From assembly GCA_949130495.1 (NCBI GenBank), contig OX422221.1, positions 155,985,241-156,049,240 of the forward strand: 64,000 nt of DNA. The letters are read 5' to 3'. This document shows, in pieces, positions 34,881 through 46,919 of this stretch (the stretch's first letter is position 1; every line of letters starts with the position of its first letter). A model generated the notes under the pieces. That model made no database searches, was not told where the DNA came from, and worked only from the letters and a program-made list of their open reading frames with translations. Source of the DNA: Sambucus nigra. Its lineage: Eukaryota; Streptophyta; Magnoliopsida; Dipsacales; Adoxaceae. The translations under genes and the position numbers were made by a program.

Positions 34881-36696
34881 CCACCTTCTCCCGAATATGA
34901 TTGCAGTAAAGGAAAGACTATCATGGTTGACTTAAATAATGAGCCTTCATGTTGATCAAAATTCAACTCACGATCTTATACCATGTTTTCTTTAGGGAAT
35001 TCAATTGTTTGGGTAGTATACTAAAAGTTATGGCTCACTAGTGAATTTTATTATGTTTATTTAATGAGAATCTCCACAAGTAAGTTTTGCATTATATTAT
35101 TTATATATTCGTGCGTAGGTATCTTTTATTCCACATGTAGATGATCTGGTGTATAAAGTTTGGCTTACACATGAATGATCAAATCACCGATTCTTGTAGA
35201 ATAGAATTATGGTTCACAATATTAGATTGAGATGGACACATAGTCTGTAAGATTTTAGCACAATACTTTAGTAGGCCTACCATGATTATAGGGTAAGGTA
35301 TAGTTCTGACTTATTGTGGTAGTACACTTGGTGTTCATATAATGAGACTAATTTGAGATAATTGTTTTTATACTGACTATATAAGATAATGCTCATCTCA
35401 TGGTGGTCATTATGAGTACTTAAGCTCGAACACATGCATTAATTTTTCATTACTTGTACCTATTGGTTTAGATTTATTTATGGATCAATAATCTTGGTAG
35501 ATTAGGTAATGAACATTAATATGTAGTGAAAATTGATTGTGAAGAGAATCCATGTCTCACTATATAGATTGATAGCTCTTTATGCAGCTTGTAAGTTTCG
35601 AATATGTAAACCCCGGTCGGTGGATTTAATTATCCAACATATCAAGTAAGTTAAGCGTACAGTATCAAGGAGTTTATAAGAGGTCGATTAAATATAATTG
35701 TTAGTAATTTTATTTAATGACGGGTATATGTTATCTTAACGCGGGGAGATTATTAAGCATTTAATAACTTAGATATTGAAATTATAATTTTGAGATAGTA
35801 GACTAGAGTATAATTGTTATTCGTTAGGGGAATGGATAATGACTTATAGAATAGGATTCTTAATTATGTAGGAAGTTAGTCTTTTATTTCTTATAGGGAG
35901 CCTATATAAGAAACCCTTTGTCTCCTATTAAGTGTGGGATCATTATAGATCAGAACAACACCTAAAATAAGTTGTATGGTTTTCCACACACCAATGGCAT
36001 GTACTGACTTAAAGAAATATCATGGAATATCTCCTAGTCTCTTTTAAAGCTCTCATCTTGTATAATCGATTTCACACAATTAGAGACTTCAAAAATTATG
36101 AAATTTGAACCACGGGTTTTTGATACATTGAGAAAGAGTCATAAAAAATTTCAAATCATTTGAAGATCGTTATATCCACCTGCTTCTCACATCTTTAGAA
36201 AATAGTATTTATGAAGCAAATCTAACAACACAGATTATATCTGGATTCGTATCAAGAACGAATAAAGAATGTTGATTTAATGTTCAAGAAAGTTTTCCCA
36301 TGCACATAAACCTTAATACAATAATGTGAAATAAATGGATATGAAGTTTTAGGGAAAAATCAATTCAAGAACATATAATTTCATTTTCCTAAATAAATTC
36401 TTGACACGTCACGGTGTTTACTTATCAAAATGATAACTTGAGAAAGATTGATCAAGTGGGGATGATTTGTTTTGTAGGGCTGAGAGGACAAAAGAAATAA
36501 ATAAATCTCAAAATATCTCATTTTGATTCTTCGTTAGATTAACGACACAAAGATGTAACACAAAAGAGATCAAATCTCTATGGTTCAATAGAGAAGGAAT
36601 CAAAAAGGTATGTGATCTTGACTATCCTCAATAGATCAACCATAATCATATTTATTGACACCAAGTTAATTAATCTATTTTTTAAGTCCTTCGGCA
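34881..36696 (+). repeat. LTR of a second truncated retroelement (start approximate)
   Basis: Ends CTTCGGCA two bases before a PBS. A classic LTR TATA box, GAGCCTATATAAGAAACCC, lies at 35898-35916. The 5' boundary is not certain; anything from about 34600 to 35000 is possible. The internal region that follows is short and unrecognised, so the family cannot be named; the PBS variant is frequent in Ty1/copia elements. Confidence 0.6.
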
Positions 36697-36698
36697 AA

Positions 36699-36710
36699 TG
36701 GTATCAAAGC
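36699..36710 (+). promoter_or_regulatory. primer binding site, TGGTATCAAAGC type
   Basis: TGGTATCAAAGC follows the LTR end; a single change from the usual initiator-Met PBS, and common in plant copia elements. Confidence 0.75.
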
Positions 36711-37946
36711 TAGATTTTGATAAACATGATAATTGGGAAATCCTTGATGTCTGTCAAGATTTAGTTTTAACTATAAATGAATATTGAATGAATACTAGAT
36801 CAAGGTTCTAAGTTTTTAGATTCATAGGTTTCAGCCCTCCATTATGGTACGATGCATGTTTATTGATTGTATGTCATTGTATCTTACATTGGTTTATGTG
36901 TAGTCATTTTTTGTATTCTATTTTGTTGTAATACTTAAAAATTTTACATAAATTGTTAGATCTAGTTTTAATTACGATATGTAATTTTTGGGGTTCGTGA
37001 GAATCTATATCGATTGATGAGTTGAACACAAAATATAATTTTTGGGACGAATGAGATTTGTCAAAAAAACATTTCGGATAGTTTTGGTTTACTCTTATTA
37101 TATCGTAACAGACCTTATGAGTGTCAGTTTATGATTATAACATCACACGGAGGTGTCACAGCACTCTTCATAAGCATACTAGGTGCTTTGGTGACATGGA
37201 CGGGTGGTGTTATTAATGTAGCAGTGAAAGTAGGCCCGGACACTTATTAGGAAAGCAATCAAAGTCCAAAATAACCACTCCCTCAGCAAAAGTCACAACA
37301 TCCCCAATACTAGGAGGAATCTCAACTACTCCTTTAGCTTATATTTCCTCACCCTCAAAGGCTTTACGTACGTCACAAATAAAATTAAAAATAAATTTCC
37401 ACTTTCTATTAACCAAGGAAAAAGGTTCAACGCCAAATTCTCCCCAACCACTATCTTTTGGGCCTCATGTACCAAAACCTTAGGTTCAGTCCCAAGGATA
37501 TTCTTCAGAAGATGATTGGTTATGAAAAATCCTTAAAACGAAGGGAGGCCAAGTTGTGGTCCGCCATCAACCTATCATTGTCTTCTTGTTTGAGCTCGAC
37601 CGGTATTGCAAAAACAAAGACATAAGGATAATTCAAATAAGAGGTCAAAAGACAAGTTCAAAGATAAGTAACATCTTACCCACGATTGGAGGACTGCACC
37701 AGATGGTTATAATTACTATATTCTCCACTGGGACAAGGGTGTTCCATACTCTCCCAAAGAAAAAGAACTTCTCCTTTTATTGCTTGGGGAGTCGTGCTCC
37801 TCGTTAGAGAATCCACAATGATGGAGAGTAAATCCAATAATTTTTTTATGTTGGCAATCGGCAGGGCTGCAATGGTGAGAGCCAAATGAAAAATATGGTA
37901 GAAGGAATGGTAAGGGTTTGGCAAATTTATTGAATGGTTAATGAAT
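36711..37946. other. truncated element interior and unknown coding-like stretch
   Basis: 36711-37200 looks like leader. From 37230 to 37930 the minus strand reads fairly protein-like in pieces (VNRKWKFIFNFICDVRKAFE, GDVVTFAEGVVILDFDCFP, and an 82-codon frame at 37676-37924). I cannot assign a family; retroelement extra ORFs of the kind found at 59-63 kb are a possibility. Confidence 0.35.
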
Positions 37947-38115
37947 CAGTAAATATTCCAACGAACTTGTATTGTTCGTAGAAACTTGCTACAAACTTCT
38001 TTTCTTCATAGGAAGTTCCTACGAACTTCTGATAACCGTAGGAACTTCCTATGAAGAAAAGAAGTTCATAGCAAGTTACTACGAACAATATAAGTTCGTT
38101 CCAATATTTTTACTG
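37947..38115. repeat. 169-bp foldback (long inverted repeat)
   Basis: From CAGTAAA at 37947 to TTTACTG at 38115 the sequence folds on itself: arms of about 75 bp with a loop near 38024-38037. The inner arms (CTTCATAGGAAGTTCCTAC and GTAGGAACTTCCTATGAAG) are perfect complements. Mismatches and one 2-base bulge lie farther out. No clear target duplication. It could be a small MITE or a small-RNA-producing hairpin. Confidence 0.85.
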
Positions 38116-38289
38116 CGTGTAAGTTAACGGTTGTTTCATTATAAATAAAGGTCAAACAGATTATCAATTTATCATTCTCACCCCATTTTTTCTAGCCTCA
38201 AATTCTCTCCCTTTGTATTTGTAGATACCCCATTCCGTTACCCCTAACTCTCATTAGGTCCCTAGTACCTCCCTTCATTACTACAAACC

Positions 38290-38960
38290 TAGGTCATGTC
38301 CCGAGTACTGACCTAGAAGCCATCGGGCACTCCTCGGCTCAGTTTGACCAAATATTCAAACTCTTCATCTCGACTAAGACTGAATGAATCCTAGAAGGGA
38401 ACTGAATATCCTTTCCAATGGTCCATCCCGTGCACCATTCTGACTTACCATGCGAACGAACGATCTGTTTGCATCTGAAACTTGACCTAGGGCCACTGGG
38501 CGCTCCCGGGCTCTGTTTGACCTAAGTCAACTCTTCAGCTCAACTGAGGTTGAATGAATATTCTAAGGGCACTGAATACGCATTCAAACGGTATGTCCTG
38601 TGTGCGATTCTGACTTACCATGCGGATGAACGATCCATTTGACTCCAAGAGGTCATCAAATGCTTCCAGGGCCCACTTGACCAAAGTCACTCCCCAAACT
38701 GAATCAAACTCTTTAGAATGTCGAAGTACATCTCCTAACCTTTCCAAAGTTCTACCCCGTGTGCGATTTGGACTTACCATGCAGACGAACGATCCGTTTA
38801 TGTTCGAACGATTCCCCGTCCAATGGACCGACAAACGCTTCCGAGCCATATTTGACCCAAAGTCAACTCCTGAACTCGGGATCGGTCCAAAGGACTCTTG
38901 AAGGTATCTCAATTACCTTTCTAATGGTCTGCCCCGTGCATGATTCTGACCAACAAATTG
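38290..38960 (+). repeat. about 170-bp tandem repeats in U3, four units
   Basis: The block GTGCGATTCTGACTTACCAT plus GAACGATCCGTTT recurs with anchors at 38441, 38611, 38770 and 38947 (steps 170, 159, 177). Units also share TTTGACC, AAGTCAACTC and ACTGAAT. They lie 130-800 bp upstream of the TATA box, where U3 enhancer repeats usually sit. The open frames crossing this area are by-products of the repeat. Confidence 0.8.
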
Positions 38961-39084
38961 CCCTGGACAGCCAATTTCCCGAAAAGGCCTGAAACACACT
39001 ACCAAATGGCAGGTTCCAGACCATGCCTATCGGCAGGTGCCGATAGGAAGAATCAAGTTTATGAAGATCGACAATGACCTGAGA

Positions 39085-39094
39085 CTATAAAAGG
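39085..39094 (+). promoter_or_regulatory. LTR TATA box
   Basis: CTATAAAAGG followed by a C/A-rich stretch suitable for transcription start about 30 bp downstream. Confidence 0.65.
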
Positions 39095-40301
39095 AGGCCT
39101 TCACCTCATTTTCAAGGAGAGCCCAGATCTGATAAAATTCACTCTCAACGAATCCCAAAAGCCTCTCTCGAAGGCAACGTGATTTCAACCTCCAAATCCC
39201 TTTTTTACTTCCACTTTTCATCATCCATTTCATCAAAATTGGTGAATTATCCACTCTCCATCATCATCCAAGTGCAAGGGCTGCTCTCCAACATTCAAGA
39301 TCAAGCTCAAGATCTTCATGAAGGTCCAACTTTATCAAACTATCTATTAAATTCTCTTAAATTCTCAATTACTTGTTTTATTACTTAGCACTTTTATTAT
39401 CTCATCTCACACATCCTAATATACTTTTTATTTAGTATTATTGCACATCTCCTATTTTCATATAAATAAAACCCAAAAAATAAGAAAAAGAGGGTTTGCT
39501 CACAAATTCCAAATTGGGATTCTCACACTTTTCTTACCACTACAACACTTTTTCTACACGCACACAAACTCACAAATAAGAGATCCCCCATTTGAATTTA
39601 TGGGATAAACCCCACCCCTCATTTTGTATGCGAACTACGTGGACTTTGATGCCTTTATAGGCTACGTAGGCATCTCGGGGTAAAACCCGAGACTCGAGTC
39701 CTTTTCTCACTTTTTCTCTTATTTTCCTATTCTCTCTAAATCTAATCTTCTTATATTCTATATACTTGCCCTTAGTGGCGTATTACTCCATATGCGTTAT
39801 CGTTCCATTATAACGATCAACGTAGGGGTAATCGCGTAAATCTTATTTTTCTAATATTATATTTATATCTTCCTACGTATGACTCTCTTTATCTTTTCCA
39901 TGATACAAGTCGAGGATTCCTACCTCCATTATATATATACACATGCACACATATCACGGAGGGAAATATAAAGGAAAATAGCAAATATCCATGAGAGATC
40001 GAAACGGCAGAATGGGTGCCTAACACCTTCCCATTTCGTAACTAAGCCTTGAACCCTTCTCGAATCATTTTGGTTTCGCATGAACTAGTATGTCTTTGAA
40101 TGCCAACCTTCGGGATGGCTTCCCTTTCTCCTTTTGTCTATTTTGAGTAAAATAGACTGGCGACTCTGAACCTCTCTACATTTTTTTACACCTCATCTCA
40201 AATGATGCCGGTCGAAGCGCTCCCGAGAGGGATGCGTGGGACCCGAGGATACTTTCCCTTCGAGCGCTCGCCCGCGCGGAGATGATCGGGGATGGCCGCA
40301 G

Positions 40302-40319
40302 TGGTGACTCCATTGGGGA
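40302..40319 (+). promoter_or_regulatory. primer binding site, tRNA-Arg type
   Basis: TGGTGACTCCATTGGGGA, close to the TGGCGACTCC-N-CTGGGGA PBS of Ogre/Tat elements, one base after the LTR end. Confidence 0.78.
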
Positions 40320-41584
40320 TATGTGTATTTTGAGGGCTTGACTCTATTTGCATGGATGCTATATTTGTTTATGTTCTCCCCCATATCTGCATGTTCCCCC
40401 TTTTCCATGTGTATCCCATGCTTATGATTATGTTCACACACTTGTAGAAAATTCTCCATGTACACTTCGCACCACGTGCACCTAGGATCACATATATCCA
40501 CAAGTTGCACGCATCACCTATCCAAACTTGATGTACCTTGGGTACTCTTACTTTGCTCCCTGTTTGTCATAATCAAGAAAGGCATTCTCTTCGTAAGATA
40601 CTAATAAAAGAATCTTACATGATTCACACAACATCAGCAAAGAGCATTGTTATTGACCAAATTTTACCCAATAACTGGAGTGTCACTTCGTGATGGGCTC
40701 TGGCTTGACAGGTCGCAGTTTGCCTAAGAGATATAACTCTCACCTTCCATTGGCCAAGTACCTTCGACGTATATCGAACGGTTCCCCCGCATCGTACTGA
40801 TGGACCAAAGTCATGACTGGAGGTATATCGTAGGGAATTTGTTCACTTACGCCGAGTATATCAAATTTTCTCTCACACTTACTGTCCCTATGAGGTATAT
40901 AGTGAGGCAATTCACGTACACTCAGGTATATCAAATGGCTTGTCTACACGTACCGATTGCCTGCAAGAGCAAGACGTATATCATGGAAGTCACGCCAAAG
41001 GTGGGAACCCACACTGATTCACCCAACCAACTGCATACCCACATATAGGTATCAAACCTAGGGCACGCACTTTAGATTGCCGGTTTCAACCCGAAACTCT
41101 GCCGAAATTCTGGGTCGACCTGCCACCCAATTTTCGAACATTTTTAAAATAGGACCCTGTCTGCGAGCCTGGTTACATGTCCAAACCGTGGCTTTGCATA
41201 TATTAAAAACCCCACTTTTCCAGGCTCGGGTCCCGTTCGGCATTGCATTTAGAAGAATTAAATACAAGTGAGAACATAATAATCATAATAATTATGCTGA
41301 GTTCCGTCTCAAAAAACATTTCTCCCTTCTTTATCAAAAATCCAAAAATATTTCTCCTTTCTTTGTCACAAAATCAAAAAATATTTCTCCTTTCTTTGTC
41401 AAAAAAAAGAAAGAGAAATAGTTTCTTCCCTTTTTCTCAAAAATAAATCTCATCCTACGCCTTCTCATGTCGATTGCAAACCCTTGACCTGGCTCTCTAT
41501 TGACTTTGGTCTTGAGTCAAATCACCCCGGAGTTTTGTCTGTTCCTCTACTACTTCTTCAAAGTTCGAAATCCATTCAGTTTCC
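40320..41584 (+). other. leader region between PBS and gag
   Basis: No convincing coding frame. A stretch with ACGTATATC/GAGGTATATC words recurs at 40770-40990. A 33-bp repeat (TTTCTCCTTTCTTTGTC, AAAAATCCAAAAATA) occurs three times at 41310-41410. Confidence 0.5.
41310..41440 (+). repeat. 33-bp tandem repeat in the leader
   Basis: Three units of TTTCTCCTTTCTTTGTC followed by AAAAATCCAAAAATA. It is the same motif, in the same position relative to PBS and orientation, as the repeat at 11215-11400 of the LARD-like element. Confidence 0.75.
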
Positions 41585-42620
41585 ATGGAGACTACAGATC
41601 AAGCACAAGTCATACAGTCGGATCTTACGATAGTCCTAGCTCAGCTCGTGTCCAAGATTGACAACCTCTAAATCGAGGTCTGAGAGATTCAACGAAACCA
41701 GGTTCCAATTCCTCAAGAGACCGAGGCCTTATTCCCTCGTGCTATGGGTCCACCCGAGCCTATCTGGGTTCGCGAAGAATATCAGCACGCTCCACGTGCC
41801 CCTCCTGTCAATGGGTCCTCGCCTGCCTAGATTCCTATGCTAAACACTGCCTAGTCTATGGCCAACCTGCCTGTGGTCGTTGATCCAAAGGAGGAGGAGT
41901 AGAACAAATTCAAGGAGTATCTCAAGATTCTCACCAAGAAGTTTGACCAAGTTACGATATCTCGGAATTACATGGACTACACTCACATGTCTCCTTATCC
42001 TAAAGCGAGGTTGCCCGATAAGTTCAAGATGCCAAATATCAAGAAGTTCGGAGGGAGTGGGCCCCCGATTGTTCATCTTCGCAGTTATCATCGTTCCATG
42101 ACTCTACTAGGGGCTTATGAAGAAGTGATGGCTTAATTGCTTCAGCAAACTTTGAATGATAGTGCCCTCCGATGGTTTTTATCCCTTTAGGAATCTAGAA
42201 TCCGTAGTTGGGAGTATGTAGCCCGAGAATTCATATCGTAATATAAATACAACAAAGAGCTGGAGGTCACCCGTCGTGATTTAGAGCTACTCAAACAGAA
42301 TCCTGGGGAATCAGTCAGTAACTTCATAACCCGTTGGAGGGAACAAGCCGCTACCATGACCAATCGTCCATCTGAGGAAGAAAATGTCAACATAGTTAAG
42401 AAGAACATCTTGCCCTATGTTCGAGCGACGATGGGAGGACAATACTATCCCCACTTCTGAGCTCTCAGAGAGGCTGGAGTAGAAATCGAGGAAAGCCTCG
42501 TTAAAACAGAGGTTGAACTAAAGAAGGTGTCCGGACAGTTCACCCCTAGAAAGTATGACAAGCCTGCCAGTGCAACAGTCTCACCAATCAACAACATCTC
42601 TCAACTAGCCACATCATGGG
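41585..42620 (+). pseudogene. gag of the Tat/Ogre element, 5' part
   Basis: ATG at 41585 (METTDQAQVIQSD). The capsid core is readable: KFKMPNIKKFGGSGPPIVHL, YEEVMA, LNDSALRWFLSL, YKYNKELEVTRRDLELLKQN, SVSNFITRWREQAATM. This is the order of plant Ty3/gypsy gag. Several in-frame stops (many TAG where Gln is expected). It is interrupted at 42620 by the Tekay insertion, at the 5-bp target ATGGG. Confidence 0.8.
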
Positions 42621-45546
42621 TGTAATACCCCGTATTTTTATGATATTTATTTATGAGATTAATTGAATTAAATGTGTATTAATTGGGAATTAATCCGGAT
42701 AAAAATATTAACGTGATGTGAGTTAGTAATTTATTATAATGTGTATATATGGAAATATTTGAATATTGAAATTATTAAATTATCGTGAGATTGATATACG
42801 GCAATTTGGGAAATTTTGTTGAGACGCGTGTGACAGTCGCGTCAGGAATATAATTATTTTAATTAAAAAGTGAATTTTATTTCTATTAACCGTATGGTCG
42901 TTTTGAGTGTGCCAACGTGTCCGAAAGGGTCGAAATAGTCAGAAAACACTATCTGGGGGTTTAGTTTGAGTCACGGGGCATTTTTAGGCCATACCGGCAA
43001 CGTATAAGGGTAGTTTGGTAATTTTGGATTTCTGGGAATTTAAACCCACGAAAATTAGGAAATAAAAATCTGATTTGGTAATTACCCACTAAACCCACTA
43101 ACTACACCTTATGACCTAATGGGCTACGGGGGTTATTAGAATTAGTTCCTAGAGTTTCCTAAGGCAAACCCTAGTCACCATTGTCACCTTGGAGAAGAAG
43201 AGCTTGTAAAGAGAAAAGAGAGGAGAAATCCTGCAGAGAGAGAGAGAACAATTCATCAACTCAACATCAAAATCAGAGAAAGACATAAGGCAATTGGTTT
43301 AATTTCGTTAATTGCATTGAATGTTTTCTCCATGCTTAGACATTTCTGAAATTCCATTGTTGTTGGGAGATTGATAAAAACCCATTTAAATTGAAATTGA
43401 AACTTACAGTTTGATGAGGAATTTGCATGAGGAATTGTATTTAGGCGATTATTCTGATGATAATATACCTGGTATGAAACAAAAACGGATTTAATTATGC
43501 CCATTGGTGACTTTAAAATTTTAGGGTTCATGTTCATGGGATTTGGGGATAAATGAGGGGAATTGATGATTTGATGATGTTTAGGAAAATTTATCCCTAT
43601 ATAATTGTTTAACTATGACCTACGAATGTTTGGTATGGATTAGAAACCTTAAAATAATGTTGGGACGATTTTTATGTGGGATTAGATGTGAAGAAAAGAT
43701 GGAAAAACGAAAAAAGGAAATCAGGGCTCGAAACTGGTCTCTCGTTAGAAGACCTACCCAGGTCGTTTGAACGAGCTTTTAACGAGTTGACCTTTGACTT
43801 CTAATGAGGGGGATGTTCATTTGACGCCTGTCGTTCGAACGAGATCTCGTTAGAAAGCCCACATTCGTTCGAACGAACTCTCGTTCGAACAGCCTCGTTC
43901 GAACGAGACTTCTAACGAGCTAACTGTTTAGGCTTTTTGGCCTGTTTTGATTTCGCATGTCCCGTAACCTTATTTAATTGTAGAGATAACATTCCCTTGA
44001 TGATAAATTGATATAGTTGGGACATTTGGGATATATTGAGGAGTAAAACATAGAAGTGTGATTCGAATGGAATGGAAATTGTGGAATAGGACGTGAGTGA
44101 CTATTACGATGCGAGAATTATTGACGGCTTATATAATTATATTAACCGGGAATATGTAAATTGTGTAACATTATAAGTCGGTACGAGAATGAGATGTGTA
44201 CCAAAAATAAATTATGGTGACTACTAAGATGTGTGCATACTTAGTATATGTATATGATTTTGTGTGTATGACGTACCTACCATACTTGCTATCACGGGAG
44301 GTTTACGTTCACTTAGGGCCCTCTAATCCTTGTGTTGCCTGGATTTAGATTGGTACCTCGAGAACATAGGTCAGAGAAGGACTTATTGGGATGTTAATAA
44401 GTCTGTTGATCGTGGGAGCGTTGGTATGTGCGTGACCCATGTGATGTGACTGTGTTCGCCTCCATTGTTTGTGATTGTTGTTATATGAGAACGATTCCTG
44501 AGAGATTCGGAATGCGTGATCCTTATGTACGTGATGTACCGGGATGGATAGCAAAGTATGTGTGCATCACAGCTTAGTCTCGGGGTGCTTGTATTGTATA
44601 TTTATGATGTGAATAATATACACTTAAATATTGAGAACTTTCATGTTGGTATTGTGAGTATAATTATGGTAATGTTTTGAGAAAACATAACGGGTTAACC
44701 GATAGTGAATTGTATTGCTACTAATTGAGAATCTGAGTTTAAGTAAAGCCCTCTATTTAATTGATAATGCTAGAATGTAATATGGGAATCGAGTAGTAAG
44801 GGGTAGAACTTATTACGGTTTGGTTAGGTATGTATCTCATTTATATGGGTACGGTACGTTAGGAGTGCACATGTAGTCGAGAGGTGAGAATTTCATGTGA
44901 GTGCACGTCCTAACATGTATTTTGCATTCATTGTTTTAATGTTATTAAAACACTTGTTGTTTTTAAAATGATTTCCACTTTCGGGCTCTGACCCATTTGC
45001 TTTCAAATTTATTTTTTTGTAAAAACCTTTTAGGTGCCCAGCCACAAGGACACCAAGCTTAGTATCCTCATTCAGGTGACGAGCTGTAGCTGTTTGTGGA
45101 AGTTACAGGACTTTGCGAGTAGATGCTTCATCTATCTTGACTCTATATTCATCATTCATCTGTTGTAGGACATGTCGCTCATTTCTATTAGAAACATTTC
45201 CTATTTCAGATTTTTCAGACTTTTGGAATGTAAGTAATTCAGGATACATTGTTTTACTTATTTTAGCTGTGGGATTGTGGTGAGGAGTTTTCCTCCGGAC
45301 TTATTATTATTTCGTTGGTTATTCTATTGCTTCGTTATGGTGAATGGTTGTTATTCTTTCATTATTCTTTTACTGCATGTTAATCAGACTTAATTGAAAA
45401 TTTGACAACTTACTTTTTAAATACTAGGTGGTTAGTAACCATTAAAATGTTTTCAACAGCGATGCTATTAACTGAACCAACTTGGCATTTTGTATTGATT
45501 TAATAAAGGAGTAGCTACCCGGTATTTAATTAGTCGGGGTGTCACA
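42621..45546 (+). repeat. 5' LTR of the Tekay element
   Basis: TGTAATACCCCG to GGGGTGTCACA. It contains a cluster of palindromic CTCGTTCGAACGAG and TCGTTAGAA words at 43738-43920. Near-identical to 50385-53310 except around those words. Confidence 0.93.
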
Positions 45547-45548
45547 GG

Positions 45549-45560
45549 TGGTATCAGAGC
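45549..45560 (+). promoter_or_regulatory. primer binding site of the Tekay element
   Basis: TGGTATCAGAGC, exact initiator-Met PBS, two bases after the LTR. Confidence 0.92.
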
Positions 45561-45730
45561 ATCAGGTTCTATTGTCCTTTAGGATCTGTACGGCTTATTA
45601 TGTTTTTGCTGAGCTTTCTTTGATGTAGAGCCCTATATTTTAGGACTATTGTATTCTTTTGTATATGCTACGTTCTTCAGCTATTTCAAGTTTATAACTG
45701 CGAACTTATAGACTTTATTCTTGTTTCAGA

Positions 45731-46919
45731 ATGCCTCCACGACGTGCACAACGGGTTCCCAGGGATGCGACGCCAGAACCACAGCCCGCACCATTTCAGG
45801 GCACGATGAATACCGCCGAGGTTGCAGCCATTGTGGCCCAAGCGGTAAATGCCGCACTAGCCGTAGTTCAGCAGGAACCACCTCAGGCACCGGTAGCCGC
45901 GCCAGTTCAGGCATATGCATTCCCGTCTTCTTGGGAACGTGTTCGAGATGCTTTCCAGAAAGCACAACCTCCAGAGTTCGCAGGTAGCTCCGATGTTGTG
46001 GTATCTAGTCAGTGGAGGAAAGACATCCAGCGGCACTTGAGGATGTAGGAGTGCACCGATGTCCAGAAGCAGATACTAGCTACCTTTAAGCTAGTGGGGT
46101 CTGCATTGCAGTGGTGGGAGTCTATTACCACCATGGAGGAGAGAGATACTCTCACTATACAGGAGTTTTGGGTGCGGTTTGACCGCAAGTACTTTCCGTC
46201 AGCTGTTCACATGGAGATGAGAAGGAATTTGATTAGCCTTAGACAGGAAGGTAAGACTGTGGACGAGTATGAGGCCGAATTCACAAATCTGTTGAATATT
46301 GTTCCGGACGAGATACCAACAGAAGAGAAGAAGATACAGAAATTTACAGACGGGTTGACTTGGAGGATCCATCAGCATTTGTTGGGGAACCTATCGTTGG
46401 CCACTTACTCTGATGTGGTTAACGCTGCACTGTTACACTGCTAAGATCATCGCTTTCACATGGCTGAAGGAAAGAGGTCAGGAGAGTCCAGCCATCAGGG
46501 CAGGACTGGGGGAAATGGTGCCAGTGGGGCACATTCTATTCAGGGACAGAGGCAGGGTGATCAGGGTTCCCAGCAAGGGGATCACAAGAGGTTCAGGTCA
46601 GGAAATTTCAGGCACGGACAGGGAGGTTTCTGGCAGGGCCATCAGGGTCCGAACGGCCATCAGAACCAGCAGGGTCAGAATGGTTAATAGCAGTTTCAGC
46701 AGGACCAGCAGGGCCAGGGGAGGAACGGTAACGGCCACCAGGACCGGGGGAAGCAGGGACAGAGAGGGGGAACTTCCCGGGGAAGTGTTACGTTTGTGGC
46801 AAGACTGGCCATAAACGCAAGGACTGTCCTGATAGGGGAAGGGCCCCGCAGCAGCAGCAGGGTGCTCGACATGAGCCACAGAGGCCATTTTTTCCACCTG
46901 CCTTCCAGCTCCAGCTCAG
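45731..46919 (+). pseudogene. gag (capsid and zinc knuckle), Tekay
   Basis: Start MPPRRAQRVPRDATPEPQ at 45731. The capsid reads FQKAQPPEFAGSSDV, LQWWESITTMEERDTLTIQE, FWVRFDRKYFP and MRRNLISLRQEGKTVDEYEA. A Gln/Gly-rich stretch precedes the CCHC zinc knuckle CYVCGKTGHKRKDC at 46786-46827. Stops at 46046 (TAG), 46442 (TAA) and 46685-46690 (TAA TAG), plus a frameshift between 46690 and 46786, break the frame. Gag forms the particle and the knuckle binds the RNA. Confidence 0.88.

Larger units (their letters stand above)
38116..40300 (+). repeat. 5' LTR of the Tat/Ogre element (left end uncertain)
   Basis: The right end is fixed by the PBS: GGCCGCA then TGGTGACTCC. TATA box CTATAAAAGG at 39085-39094. 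Four U3 repeats (38290-38960), a conserved TCGAAACGGCAGAATGGGTG block near 39998, and a PBS-like TGGCGACTCT at 40158 lie inside. The start is placed after the foldback only for lack of a better signal. Confidence 0.65.

Noticed and set aside
31360..36710. The two LTRs at 31360 and about 34881 as the pair of one element
   Set aside because: Their sequences and ends differ and each is followed by its own PBS, so they are 5' LTRs of two different elements.
38535..38912. Overlapping open frames on both strands as genes
   Set aside because: They fall inside the U3 tandem repeats, which repeat with similar phase and keep frames open by chance; no domain is visible.
40158..40167. TGGCGACTCT as the primer binding site of the Tat/Ogre element
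   Set aside because: The match at 40302-40319 is longer (includes TTGGGGA) and directly follows a CA LTR end, so 40158 is treated as an internal look-alike.
43256..43537. 93-codon minus frame present in both Tekay LTRs (also 51020-51301)
   Set aside because: Both copies come from one LTR sequence, so the shared frame carries no independent evidence; no motif seen.
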